Assembly (NCBI RefSeq): GCF_020172665.1 | Contig: NZ_CP083985.1 | Location: 1,796,998 to 1,860,997, forward strand | Length of the DNA stretch: 64,000 bases | Direction of reading: 5' to 3' | Source: [Mycobacterium] zoologicum | GTDB taxonomy: Bacteria; Actinomycetota; Actinomycetes; Mycobacteriales; Mycobacteriaceae | Shown: positions 44,061-52,063 of the stretch, piece by piece | Numbering within the stretch: position 1 is the stretch's first letter | Layout: every line of letters begins with the position of its first letter | Program-made: the position numbers and the translations under genes | Notes under the pieces: generated by a model | Database searches by the model: none | Told to the model about the DNA's origin: nothing | The model's input: the letters and a program-made list of their open reading frames with translations, nothing else

Positions 44061-44101
44061 TTGACATCTGCGGACATTTCTTTGATATTTGCGGACATGT
44101 C
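44061..44101 (+). promoter_or_regulatory. Consensus promoter overlapped by two direct repeats, upstream of the AraC gene
   Basis: TTGACA (44061-44066), 17 bp, GATATT (44084-44089); the ATG at 44097 lies 7 bp further on, so the transcript is probably leaderless. Two 18-bp direct repeats, GACATCTGCGGACATTTC (44063-44080) and GATATTTGCGGACATGTC (44084-44101), match at 15 of 18 positions and are 21 bp apart, two helical turns, as expected for an AraC-type dimer site. Confidence 0.65.
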
Positions 44102-45119
44102 GGTGGTGCGCGGCACGGCGTTGTCGGGTTACACACGCCTGGTCACGGAGCTGGGCGGTGATCCAGAGCAGTTGCTGACCTCAGCCGGCGTCCCGGCCGG
44201 GGCAGCCGGAAACCACGACGTATTCGTGCCGTACCGCGCGGTGATCCTGGCCGTCGAGGCGGCGGCGGCGACGACCGCGACACTGGATTTCGGGCGGCGG
44301 CTGGCGCTGCGCCAGGACATCGGCAACTTCGGGCCACTGGGGATCGCCGCGCGTACCGCCGGCACCGTCGGTGGCGCCTTCTCGATCGTGGAGCGGTTCA
44401 TGTCCGCCTACAGCCCGGCGATCTCGGCGCGGGTCACCCCGGGGGCCAAGGCCTCCGAATCGTTCTACGCGTTCGAGGTCCTGGTGGACCGGGCCCCGGC
44501 GCACCCGCAGACCACCGAGCTGTCACTCGGGGTGTCGCTGGGGGTCATGCGAATGATGTTCGACGCTCCGTACGCGCCGCTGTCGGTGCACTTTCCGCAC
44601 GAGGCGCTGACACCGGTGCGCGAGTACCTGGCCTACTTCGGCTGCCGGCCCTATTTCGCCCAACCGGTCGCGGGCTTCACCTTCCGCACCGCTGACCTGG
44701 ACCGGCCACTGCACCGGTCACCGAACCACGAAGACCACGCCCATCAGGCGATGGTGCAGTACCTGCGCGGCGTCACCGCCGGGTCGCCCGGCCTGGCCGC
44801 CTCGGTGCGCGCCCTGGCGCGTCAGCTGCTGCCGACCGGCACGGTGAGCCTGGAGTTGATCGCGGGGGAGCTGGGCCTGCATCCCAAGGCGTTGCACCGG
44901 CGGCTGGCCGCCGAGCAGACCACGTTCGCCGCCCTGGTCGACAGTGTCCGCCGTGATGCCGCGGATCGCTATCTGCGCGACACCGACCTGAGCCTGGCGC
45001 ATCTGACCCGTGAGCTCGGGTACGCCGAGCAGAGTGTGCTCAGCCGGTCCTGCCGGCGCTGGTTCGGGTGCAGCGCCAGCACTTATCGCAAGACGGTCCG
45101 ATTACAGGGCCACGGTTAG
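44097..45119 (+). CDS. AraC-family transcriptional regulator
   Basis: 340 residues from ATG 44097. The N-terminal ligand domain (about 8-200) is of the arabinose-binding-like type found in OruR/ArgR-like mycobacterial regulators (SGYTRLVTELGGDPEQLL, FGPLGIAARTAGTVGGAF). The C-terminus has two HTH units (SLELIAGELGLHPKALHRRL and SLAHLTRELGYAEQSVLSRS). It probably controls the divergent amidohydrolase and itself through the direct repeats in its own promoter. Confidence 0.88.
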   Translation: MSVVRGTALSGYTRLVTELGGDPEQLLTSAGVPAGAAGNHDVFVPYRAVILAVEAAAATTATLDFGRRLALRQDIGNFGPLGIAARTAGTVGGAFSIVERFMSAYSPAISARVTPGAKASESFYAFEVLVDRAPAHPQTTELSLGVSLGVMRMMFDAPYAPLSVHFPHEALTPVREYLAYFGCRPYFAQPVAGFTFRTADLDRPLHRSPNHEDHAHQAMVQYLRGVTAGSPGLAASVRALARQLLPTGTVSLELIAGELGLHPKALHRRLAAEQTTFAALVDSVRRDAADRYLRDTDLSLAHLTRELGYAEQSVLSRSCRRWFGCSASTYRKTVRLQGHG

Positions 45120-45129
45120 GCTGGCGGCG

Positions 45130-45954
45130 ATGTCCGCACTTGATGCCATTGATGATTGGCCGGTAGGTCACGCGGCCGCCGCGGTGGTCGGCCCGCAGGG
45201 GGTGCTGGCGTTTCACGGTGATACCGCGCGGCCGTTTTATCTGGCGTCGGTGACCAAACCACTGGTCGCCCGGGCCGTGCAGGTCGCGGTCGAGGAGGGC
45301 GCCGTCGAACTCGACACTCCGGCGGGGCCGCCCGGTGCCACGGTGCGGCATCTGCTGGCGCATGCCTCCGGGTTGTCTGCAGACTCCGAGAAGGTGCTGG
45401 CCAAGCCCGGGGTCCGCCGGGTCTACTCCAACCACGGCTTCGCGGTGCTGGCCGCGGCGGTGCAGGATGCGTCGGGGATCGAGTTCGGGCGGTATCTGAC
45501 CGAGGCGGTGTTCGAGCCGCTGGGCATGTCGGCCAGCCGGCTGGACGGGGGGGCCGCGGCGGCCGGCTTCGGCGGCACTTCGACGGTCGCGGACCTGGCC
45601 GCCTTCGCCGGTGACCTGTTGACGCCGGTCACGGTGTCACGGGAGCTGCATGCCGAGGCCATTCGTGTGCAGTTTCCCGGTCTGGACGGTGTCTTGCCTG
45701 GTTACGGACCGCAGCGGCCCAACGACTGGGGGCTGGGCTTCGAAATCCGCGACGGCAAATCCCCGCACTGGACGGGTGCGGCCAACTCGCCGCGGACGTT
45801 CGGTCATTTCGGTCAGTCCGGTACGTTGATCTGGGCCGATCCGGCGATCCAGCGGGCCCTGGTGGTGCTTACCGACCGTGATTTCGGGGACTGGGTGACG
45901 CCGCACTGGCCGGCGCTTGGTGATTCGGTGGTGTCGGAGTACGGCCGGGACTAG
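45130..45954 (+). CDS. Serine beta-lactamase-like / class C-type hydrolase
   Basis: 274 residues from ATG 45130. Active-site motif S-x-x-K in LASVTKPLVA (about 41-44), Y-x-N in RVYSNHG, and HFGQSG near the C-terminus in place of the KTG box, all as in the beta-lactamase / D-Ala-D-Ala carboxypeptidase-like esterase family. No signal peptide, so probably a cytosolic esterase or peptidase. It follows the AraC gene after 10 bp. Confidence 0.85.
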   Translation: MSALDAIDDWPVGHAAAAVVGPQGVLAFHGDTARPFYLASVTKPLVARAVQVAVEEGAVELDTPAGPPGATVRHLLAHASGLSADSEKVLAKPGVRRVYSNHGFAVLAAAVQDASGIEFGRYLTEAVFEPLGMSASRLDGGAAAAGFGGTSTVADLAAFAGDLLTPVTVSRELHAEAIRVQFPGLDGVLPGYGPQRPNDWGLGFEIRDGKSPHWTGAANSPRTFGHFGQSGTLIWADPAIQRALVVLTDRDFGDWVTPHWPALGDSVVSEYGRD

Positions 45955-46078
45955 CCAACAGGCGTCCCACAAGGCACAATAGACACATCGGTAACTAGCT
46001 AAACAGGAGTATCAGCGCTCTTGAGGTTCCACCAGGTCGTTGGGGAAGACGTCCCTCGTGGATCCGAAGGAGCAACTG

Positions 46079-46600
46079 ATGCGTACGACGAATCAATTCG
46101 CCGACGTGACCAGCGGTGTGGTGTACATCCACGCATCGCCTGCTGCGGTGTGCCCACATGTCGAGTGGGCACTGACCTCGACCCTGGGGTCGCGTACGGC
46201 GCCGGCGAAGCTCAACTGGACGCCGCAACCGGCCATGCCTGGGCAGCTGCGCGCGATCGTTAACTGGGTCGGCCCGGTGGGTACCGGCGCGCAGTTGGCC
46301 AGTGCGCTGCGCTCGTGGTCGGTCCTGCGTTTCGAGGTCACCGAGGACCCCAGCTCCGGGGTGGACGGTCAGCGATTCAGCCACACGCCGCAACTGGGAT
46401 TGTGGAGCGGGGCGATGAGCGCCAACGGCGACGTGATGGTGGGCGAGATGCGGCTTCGAACCATGCTGGCCGCCGGCGCCGACGCGCTGGCCGCGGAGCT
46501 GGAGACGGTGTTGGGCAGTGCCTGGGACGAGGCGCTGGAGCCCTACCGCGGCGGCGGCGACGGCGCGGAGGTGTCCTGGCTCAGCCGCGGTGTGGGCTGA
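46079..46600 (+). CDS. DUF3145 family protein
   Basis: 173 residues from ATG 46079, fixed by the ribosome site AAGGAG seven bases upstream. Actinobacterial DUF3145 features: GVVYIHASPAAVCPHVEWAL, the Trp-rich strand KLNWTPQPAMPGQLRAIVNW, and the tail WDEALEPYRGGGDGAEVSWL. Function unknown; cytosolic. Its 3' end is followed by a long inverted repeat shared with the convergent lipid kinase. Confidence 0.8.
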   Translation: MRTTNQFADVTSGVVYIHASPAAVCPHVEWALTSTLGSRTAPAKLNWTPQPAMPGQLRAIVNWVGPVGTGAQLASALRSWSVLRFEVTEDPSSGVDGQRFSHTPQLGLWSGAMSANGDVMVGEMRLRTMLAAGADALAAELETVLGSAWDEALEPYRGGGDGAEVSWLSRGVG

Positions 46601-46606
46601 GTTTCT

Positions 46607-46673
46607 CCCGCGAGCGTGCACAAACGTCCGGCAAACCCGCAGGTTGAGGTGGACCTTTCTGCACGGTCGCGGG
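46607..46673. repeat. Long dyad between convergent genes, copy 1 of a GAGCGTGC-type element
   Basis: CCCGCGAGCGTGC (46607-46619) and GCACGGTCGCGGG (46661-46673) pair at 12 of 13 positions across 41 bp. It fills the gap between the DUF3145 and lipid-kinase stop codons. A related dyad lies at 54098-54153. Possible bidirectional terminator or dispersed palindromic element. Confidence 0.6.
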
Positions 46674-47573
46674 CTATTGCGGCCGCAGTATCCGCAGCGC
46701 GCCCGGCACCGCTGACACCGTGACCGGCAGCGGGGCGACGTAGTCCCCATCGGCGTAGGCGTTGATTCCGGGGCATTCCACTCGAATCGTGTTGGCCCGC
46801 CGGGTGCTCACCTCGTCGAGATTCACATGCGTGCCCTTGAACACGGTGGGGAACAGCCGGATCAGCTTGGTGCGTGAACCCGAGTGCACCATCGTGACGT
46901 CGAGCAGGCCGTCGGCGTGATCGGCGCCTGGGCAGATCAGCATGCCGCCGCCGTAGCTGCGGGTGTTGCCGAACGCCGCCAGCGTCAGTTCGATGTCCAG
47001 CGGTGCGTCGTCGTCGAAGGTCAGCCGGAATGGCAGCAGGCGCAGCTTGGACATCTCGGCCACCATCGCCACGTTGTAACGCATCCGGCCGTGCGGCCAG
47101 CGCATCCGGTTGACCCGGTCGCTCACCAGCGAGTCGAAACCGGCCGCCATCACCGTGCCGAACCAACTCACCGCGCCGTCATCGCCGACGATCCGGCCCA
47201 GATCGACTGTCTCGCTCCAGCCCTCGGCAATGACATCGGCGGCCGCTTCGGGATCGCCGGTGGGCAAACCGTATTCGCGGGCGTGGTCGTTGCCGGTGCC
47301 GGCCGGGATGATGCCCAGCGGCACATCGCCCTGCGCCAGGGACTGCAGCGCCAGCGAGATGACACCGTCGCCGCCGGCCACCACCACGGCGCCGGTCCCG
47401 GCCGCCAGCGCCTCGTCCAGAAGCCGGCGTGCGTGCTGCGGGTCTGCGCCGACGATGTGGTGCACGTTCACGCCGCGCTGCTGGAAGCGCGTGATGGCCC
47501 GCTCGGCCGCGTGCCGGGCATTGCCGTGTCCGGCAGCCGGGTTGGTCAGCAAGGTGATGTGGCCGATCGTCAT
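46674..47573 (-). CDS. Diacylglycerol / lipid kinase (DagK-like)
   Basis: 299 residues from ATG 47573, overlapping the stop of the upstream oxidase (ATGA). DAGK catalytic motif VVAGGDGVISLAL at about 64-76, TLLTNPAAGHGNA at the N-terminus, IPAGTGNDHAREYG, and the C-terminal half with GINAYADGDYV. From memory the orthologous position in M. tuberculosis is Rv2252, a lipid kinase implicated in PIM metabolism. It phosphorylates diacylglycerol or a related lipid at the membrane. Confidence 0.88.
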   Translation of the reverse strand: MTIGHITLLTNPAAGHGNARHAAERAITRFQQRGVNVHHIVGADPQHARRLLDEALAAGTGAVVVAGGDGVISLALQSLAQGDVPLGIIPAGTGNDHAREYGLPTGDPEAAADVIAEGWSETVDLGRIVGDDGAVSWFGTVMAAGFDSLVSDRVNRMRWPHGRMRYNVAMVAEMSKLRLLPFRLTFDDDAPLDIELTLAAFGNTRSYGGGMLICPGADHADGLLDVTMVHSGSRTKLIRLFPTVFKGTHVNLDEVSTRRANTIRVECPGINAYADGDYVAPLPVTVSAVPGALRILRPQ

Positions 47574-49189
47574 GGGATCAGTTTGCCGGGGTTGAGGATT
47601 CCCGCCGGGTCCAGCGTGGCCTTCACCGCGCGCAACACCTGCACACCCAGCTCGCCCACCTCGTCGCGCATCCAGGGCCGGTGGTCGGCGCCGACGGCGT
47701 GGTGGTGGGTGATGGTTCCGCCGGTGCGCATGATCGCTTCGCTGGCAGCGGTTTTCGCGGCCCGCCACTGCTCGATCGGATTACCGCGCTGCCCGGCCAC
47801 GACGGTGAAATACAGCGACGCGCCGGTCGGATAGACGTGCGAGATGTGGCACATGACCAACGCCGGGGTGCCGGTGTCTGCCAGCGCAGCGGTCAGGGCT
47901 TCGGTGACGGCGGCCTTGAGCGCGGGAACATTCGACCAGTCGGTGGCGGTCTCCAACGTCTCGCAGAGCGCTCCGGCGGCCAGCAGCGAATCGCGCAGGT
48001 AGGGCGCGCCGAATCGGCCGTGCTCCCAGGCCCGGGCCGGCTCCTCGCCCAGGGAGGTGCCGCCGTTTGCGGCCAGCAGCGCACGGGTCTCGGCGTGCCG
48101 GGCATCGGTGTGCTCGGCGGTGCCCTCGAAGAGCGTGATCGCCAAGCAGCCGCCGGTGATCTGTTGCTCGCCGATCTGCTCGGTGCTGGCCAGGTTGACC
48201 CCCGTCTCGGCTTCGTCGGAGAGCCGCACGACGGTCGCTCCGGTGCCGGTCTGGGTGATCGCGCGCAGCGCCGCGGCGCCGGTGGTGAAGTCCGGGAACG
48301 ACCACGCCTCATAGCGGGTGGTCGCCGGAACCGGATGCACCCGGACCCGCACCCGGGTGATGATCCCGAACAGTCCCTCCGAACCGAGCAGCAGCTGACG
48401 CAGATCCGGACCGGCCGCCGAGCCGGGAGCGCGGCCCACGTCCAGCACGCCGGCCGGAGTGATCGCCCGCAGCCCCCGGACCATGTCGTCGAACCGGCCG
48501 TAACCCGCCGAGTCTTGACCGGACGACCGGGTGGCGGCGAACCCGCCGATGGTGGCGAACTGGAAGCTCTGGGGGAAATGGCCGAGGGAGAAGCCGCGCT
48601 CACCGAGCAGGCGTTCGGCCTCCGGGCCGGTGACCCCGGCGCCGAGTTCGGCTTCGCCGGAGACCTCGTCGAGGCTGTGCAGTTCATCGAACCGGCGCAG
48701 GTCGAGTGAGATCACGGCTTCGAAGTCGCCGCGGATCGGGTCGAGCCCGCCCACCACGCTGGTGCCCCCGCCGAACGGGACCACCGCGATTCCGTGCCGG
48801 CTGCAGTAGTCCAGGATCGCCGCGACCTCGTCGTCGGTGCCGGGCAGCAGCACCGCATCGGGCGCATCCTGGACGCCGGAACCATTGCGGCGCAACAGGT
48901 CCAGGGTCGACTTTCCTCCGGCCCGCAATAGCCGGCCGTGGTCGTCGGCCCGGCAGTACTGCTCGCCGACGATGCCCGCCAAAGCTTGTCGGTGCGGCTC
49001 GGCCAGCGACGAGGGCCGCAACCGGACCTGGCCTGGATCGGGTTCGGCGGCCGCGGTGCCGTCGACGCCGAGCGCGGCCTTGAGCAGACTGCGAATGCCG
49101 TCGGACAGCGGTTTGGCCGCCGCGGGGTCACCCCAGGCGTTCCACTTCATCGGGGGGGTCAGGTCATCCTGAGCGTCGGGCCGTGTCAT
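47570..49189 (-). CDS. FAD-binding oxidase, alkyldihydroxyacetonephosphate synthase-like
   Basis: 539 residues. VAO-type FAD domain (VVPFGGGTSVVGGLDP, SFQFATIGGFAATRSSGQDS) and a C-terminal cap with CHISHVYPTGASLYFT and the poly-His GTITHHHAVGADHRPW near the active site, as in ADPS-type flavoenzymes. It could form an ether lipid precursor or oxidise a glycerol-phosphate derivative. Co-operonic with the lipid kinase. Divergent from a TetR gene with only 17 bp between starts. Confidence 0.85.
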   Translation of the reverse strand: MTRPDAQDDLTPPMKWNAWGDPAAAKPLSDGIRSLLKAALGVDGTAAAEPDPGQVRLRPSSLAEPHRQALAGIVGEQYCRADDHGRLLRAGGKSTLDLLRRNGSGVQDAPDAVLLPGTDDEVAAILDYCSRHGIAVVPFGGGTSVVGGLDPIRGDFEAVISLDLRRFDELHSLDEVSGEAELGAGVTGPEAERLLGERGFSLGHFPQSFQFATIGGFAATRSSGQDSAGYGRFDDMVRGLRAITPAGVLDVGRAPGSAAGPDLRQLLLGSEGLFGIITRVRVRVHPVPATTRYEAWSFPDFTTGAAALRAITQTGTGATVVRLSDEAETGVNLASTEQIGEQQITGGCLAITLFEGTAEHTDARHAETRALLAANGGTSLGEEPARAWEHGRFGAPYLRDSLLAAGALCETLETATDWSNVPALKAAVTEALTAALADTGTPALVMCHISHVYPTGASLYFTVVAGQRGNPIEQWRAAKTAASEAIMRTGGTITHHHAVGADHRPWMRDEVGELGVQVLRAVKATLDPAGILNPGKLIP

Positions 49190-49192
49190 GCG

Positions 49193-49223
49193 TTACAGTA
49201 TTACATATGTTGTCAATCAGTAA
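49193..49223. promoter_or_regulatory. A+T-rich imperfect palindrome over the divergent oxidase / TetR starts
   Basis: TTAC...GTAA ends bracket a 31-bp partially symmetric segment. TACAGT (49194-49199) fits a -10 box 7 bp before the TetR ATG, giving a leaderless transcript. Candidate autoregulatory operator. Confidence 0.45.
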
Positions 49224-49785
49224 TGACGAGCAAGTCGACGTCGGGGAGCGGATCCTCGACGCCGCCGCGAGCTGTCTGCTCGCTTTGGGCGTCGAGCGGG
49301 TGACGCTGGCGGCTATCGCGCGCCGCGCCAGGGTCAGTCGTCCCACGGTGTACCGGCGATGGCCCGACAGTCAGTCGGTGATCGCCGCGCTGCTCACCGC
49401 CCGGATCACCGCCGCCTGGACGGAGCTGGCGCAACCGGGAACCGGGCGCGAGGCGCTGGTGAGGCGGATCGTGGCGGTGGCGGCGCGGCTGCGCCGTGAC
49501 GAAGTGGTGATGCAGGTGCTGCATCACGCACCCGATTTGGCGATGGTCTACATCGCCGAGCGGATGGGCGCCAGCCAACGGCGGCTGATCGACCTGGTCT
49601 CCGCCGAGCTCGCCGCTGCCCAGGGCGGCGGCGGAGTGCGGCCGGGCGATCCGCGTCAACTCGCCGCGATGTGCCTGTTGACCACCCAGTCGGCGATCCA
49701 GTCGGCGCAGGTCGTCGCGCCGATCCTGGACGAGGACGCGCTCTCGGACGAACTGGCCTACGCACTGAACAGGTACCTGTCGTGA
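49207..49785 (+). CDS. TetR-family transcriptional regulator
   Basis: 192 residues from ATG 49207. HTH: GERILDAAASCLLALG then TLAAIARRARVSRPTVYRRW. Position matches, from memory, M. tuberculosis Rv2250c. Divergent from the ADPS-like oxidase and directly coupled (TGATG overlap) to glpD, so it may set glycerol-phosphate and ether-lipid metabolism together. Confidence 0.88.
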   Translation: MLSISNDEQVDVGERILDAAASCLLALGVERVTLAAIARRARVSRPTVYRRWPDSQSVIAALLTARITAAWTELAQPGTGREALVRRIVAVAARLRRDEVVMQVLHHAPDLAMVYIAERMGASQRRLIDLVSAELAAAQGGGGVRPGDPRQLAAMCLLTTQSAIQSAQVVAPILDEDALSDELAYALNRYLS

Positions 49786-51323
49786 TGCCCGACGGCACCG
49801 CTCTCAATGCCGCCCGCCGCACAGCCGATCTGACGGCTTTGGCGGAGCGCCCGGTTGTTGATGTCGTGGTGATCGGCGGGGGCATCACCGGCGCCGGCAT
49901 CGCCCTGGACGCCGCCACCCGCGGCCTGCGTACCGTGCTGGTCGAGAAACACGACCTGGCATTCGGCACCAGCAGGTGGAGCTCCAAGCTTGTGCACGGC
50001 GGACTGCGGTACCTGGCCACCGGCAACGTGGGCATCGCGCGGCGCAGTGCCATCGAACGCGGGATCCTGATGACCCGCAACGCGCCTCACCTGGTACGGG
50101 CCATGCCTCAGCTGGTGCCGCTGCTCGGCTCCATGCCCCGGCGAGACCGGGCGCTGGTGCGCACCGGGTTCCTGGCCGGAGATGCGCTGCGCAGGTTGGC
50201 CGGCACGCCGGCCGCGGTGCTGCCGCGGTCGCGGCGGATCTCCTACGACGAGGCCATCGGGCTGGCGCCGACGGTGCGCCGGGACGGCCTCGACGGCGGG
50301 TTGCTGGCCTATGACGGCCAACTGATCGATGACGCCCGACTGGTCGCGGCGGTGGCCCGGACCGCCGCCCAGCACGGCGCGCGGATTCTCACCTATGTTG
50401 CGGCGTCACACGCCACCGGTGAATCGGTGCGGCTGACCGACCAGGTCTCCGGCCAGTCCTTCGACGTCGCCGCGCGTGCCGTGATCAACGCGGCCGGGGT
50501 GTGGGCCGCCGACCTCGACCCGGCGCTGCGGTTGCGGCCGAGCCGGGGCACCCACCTGGTGTTCGACGCAGCGGCGTTCGGCAACCCGACCGCCGCGCTG
50601 ACGGTGCCGATACCTGGCGAGCTCAACCGGTTCGTGTTCGCCATGCCCGAACAGCTCGGCCGGGTCTACCTGGGGCTCACCGACGAAGAGGCGCCCGGCC
50701 CGATTCCCGATGTACCGCAGCCGACTTCGACGGAAATCGCGTTCCTGCTCGATACGGTCAACACCGCGTTGGAGACCGCACTGAGCGTCGCCGATGTCCG
50801 CGGCTCCTACGCCGGCCTGCGCCCGTTGATCGACACCGGGGAGGGCCGCACCGCCGACGTCTCACGCAACCACGCCGTTGTCGAATCCGACTCCGGAGTG
50901 CTCAGCGTGATCGGGGGCAAGCTGACCGAATACCGGCACATGGCCGAAGACGTGTTGGATCGGGCTGTGCGCTTACGGGGCCTGAGCGCCGCGCCATGCC
51001 GGACCCGCGACCTGCCACTGGTCGGTGCGCCGGGCAACCCGGGAGTCTCCGAATCCCCGGCCCGCGCACTGCCCGAATCGCTGGTGGCGCGCTTCGGGGC
51101 GGAGGCGGCCAACGTGGTCGCGACGGCCACCTGCGCGCGGCCGGAAGAACCGGTGACCGAGGGCATCGACGTGATCCGCGCGGAGTTCGAATACGCCGTC
51201 AGCCACGAGGGTGCGCTGACCGTCGAGGACATCGTCGACCGCCGGACCCGCATCGGCCTGGTGCCCGCCGACCGGGAGCGGGGCATCGAGGCGGCGCGGG
51301 AGTTTGTCGCGACCACCCGGTGA
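49785..51323 (+). CDS. glpD: Glycerol-3-phosphate dehydrogenase (FAD, quinone-linked)
   Basis: 512 residues, start ATG 49785 in the TGATG overlap with the TetR gene (GTG 49782 is an alternative). FAD motif VVVIGGGITGAGIALDAATRG (about 22-42), FGTSRWSSKLVHGGLRYLA, the active-site region RGSYAGLRPLI, and the C-terminal DAO-like domain. It oxidises sn-glycerol-3-phosphate to dihydroxyacetone phosphate and passes electrons to menaquinone at the inner membrane. Corresponds to the glpD1 type. Confidence 0.93.
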   Translation: MPDGTALNAARRTADLTALAERPVVDVVVIGGGITGAGIALDAATRGLRTVLVEKHDLAFGTSRWSSKLVHGGLRYLATGNVGIARRSAIERGILMTRNAPHLVRAMPQLVPLLGSMPRRDRALVRTGFLAGDALRRLAGTPAAVLPRSRRISYDEAIGLAPTVRRDGLDGGLLAYDGQLIDDARLVAAVARTAAQHGARILTYVAASHATGESVRLTDQVSGQSFDVAARAVINAAGVWAADLDPALRLRPSRGTHLVFDAAAFGNPTAALTVPIPGELNRFVFAMPEQLGRVYLGLTDEEAPGPIPDVPQPTSTEIAFLLDTVNTALETALSVADVRGSYAGLRPLIDTGEGRTADVSRNHAVVESDSGVLSVIGGKLTEYRHMAEDVLDRAVRLRGLSAAPCRTRDLPLVGAPGNPGVSESPARALPESLVARFGAEAANVVATATCARPEEPVTEGIDVIRAEFEYAVSHEGALTVEDIVDRRTRIGLVPADRERGIEAAREFVATTR

Positions 51324-51334
51324 GTCGAGCCCAG

Positions 51335-51361
51335 ACGAAACTGATCCGTATCGTCTAAACT
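51335..51361 (+). promoter_or_regulatory. TetR operator site 1 and leaderless -10 box
   Basis: ACGAAACTGATCCGTATCGT (51335-51354) matches its reverse complement at 16 of 20 positions. It is followed by TAAACT (51356-51361), 8 bp before the ATG at 51370. It shares the 11-mer ACGAAACTGAT with the site at 52027. Confidence 0.6.
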
Positions 51362-51369
51362 GGCGCGTT

Positions 51370-51987
51370 ATGGGAGCCGAGTCGCCCGCATCGCGACCGA
51401 GCCGCAGTCGGGGCCGTCTCGACCGGTCTCGTGACCCCGCGATTCTCGACGCGGCGTTGCAGGGCGTGGCCGCGGTTGGGTACGACCGCTTGACCATGGA
51501 CGACATCGTGGCTCGCGCCGGCGTCGGCAAGGCAGCGATATACCGGCGTTGGCCGTCCAAGGCCGTCGTGGTGGCCGATGCAATAGCGCACTGGCGGCGG
51601 CGACAGGGGCCGGTCGATCCGCCCGATACGGGGAGCCTTCGTGGCGACATCGAGGCTCTGGTCGACATGTCGCCGGAATTCGACGAATACGGCATGGGAA
51701 CAATGCAAGTCATTGTGGGTGTGGCGACCGCTGCGATGCACGATCCGGTGCTCGCAGCTGCCCTGGACGATTTGGTACTGGACCCGCCGCGTCACGTGCT
51801 CCGGGTGTTGCTTGACCACGCGCTGGCGCGCGGCGAGATCCCAGCCGGGCGCGACATGAGTCTGATCCCCGACGTCGCGTTGAGTCTCAACGTGCTGCGC
51901 GTGATGACCGGTCGGCCAGTCGACCGGGTCTTTATCCGCCGGGTGCTGCAGGACGTCATCCTGCCGCTGGTCGGCTCCCCGGACTGA
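51370..51987 (+). CDS. TetR-family transcriptional regulator
   Basis: 205 residues from ATG 51370. HTH: RDPAILDAALQGVAAVGYDR then TMDDIVARAGVGKAAIYRRW. The C-terminal domain is of the mycobacterial TetR type with a conserved WPSKAVVVADAI. It sits beside a flavin monooxygenase with which it shares an operator core sequence, so it is probably the repressor of both genes. Confidence 0.9.
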   Translation: MGAESPASRPSRSRGRLDRSRDPAILDAALQGVAAVGYDRLTMDDIVARAGVGKAAIYRRWPSKAVVVADAIAHWRRRQGPVDPPDTGSLRGDIEALVDMSPEFDEYGMGTMQVIVGVATAAMHDPVLAAALDDLVLDPPRHVLRVLLDHALARGEIPAGRDMSLIPDVALSLNVLRVMTGRPVDRVFIRRVLQDVILPLVGSPD

Positions 51988-52026
51988 TCGGTTGCGTGTC
52001 TCGCCAGAGCGTGCCAGTCTGGCCTA

Positions 52027-52046
52027 ACGAAACTGATTAGTTCCGC
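52027..52046 (+). promoter_or_regulatory. TetR operator site 2 upstream of the flavin monooxygenase
   Basis: ACGAAACTGATTAGTTCCGC: the inner AACT-gatt-AGTT is a perfect dyad, and the first 11 bases equal those of the site at 51335. It ends 17 bp before the ATG at 52064. Confidence 0.6.
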
Positions 52047-52063
52047 CTGTGGTGGAGGTGGCG

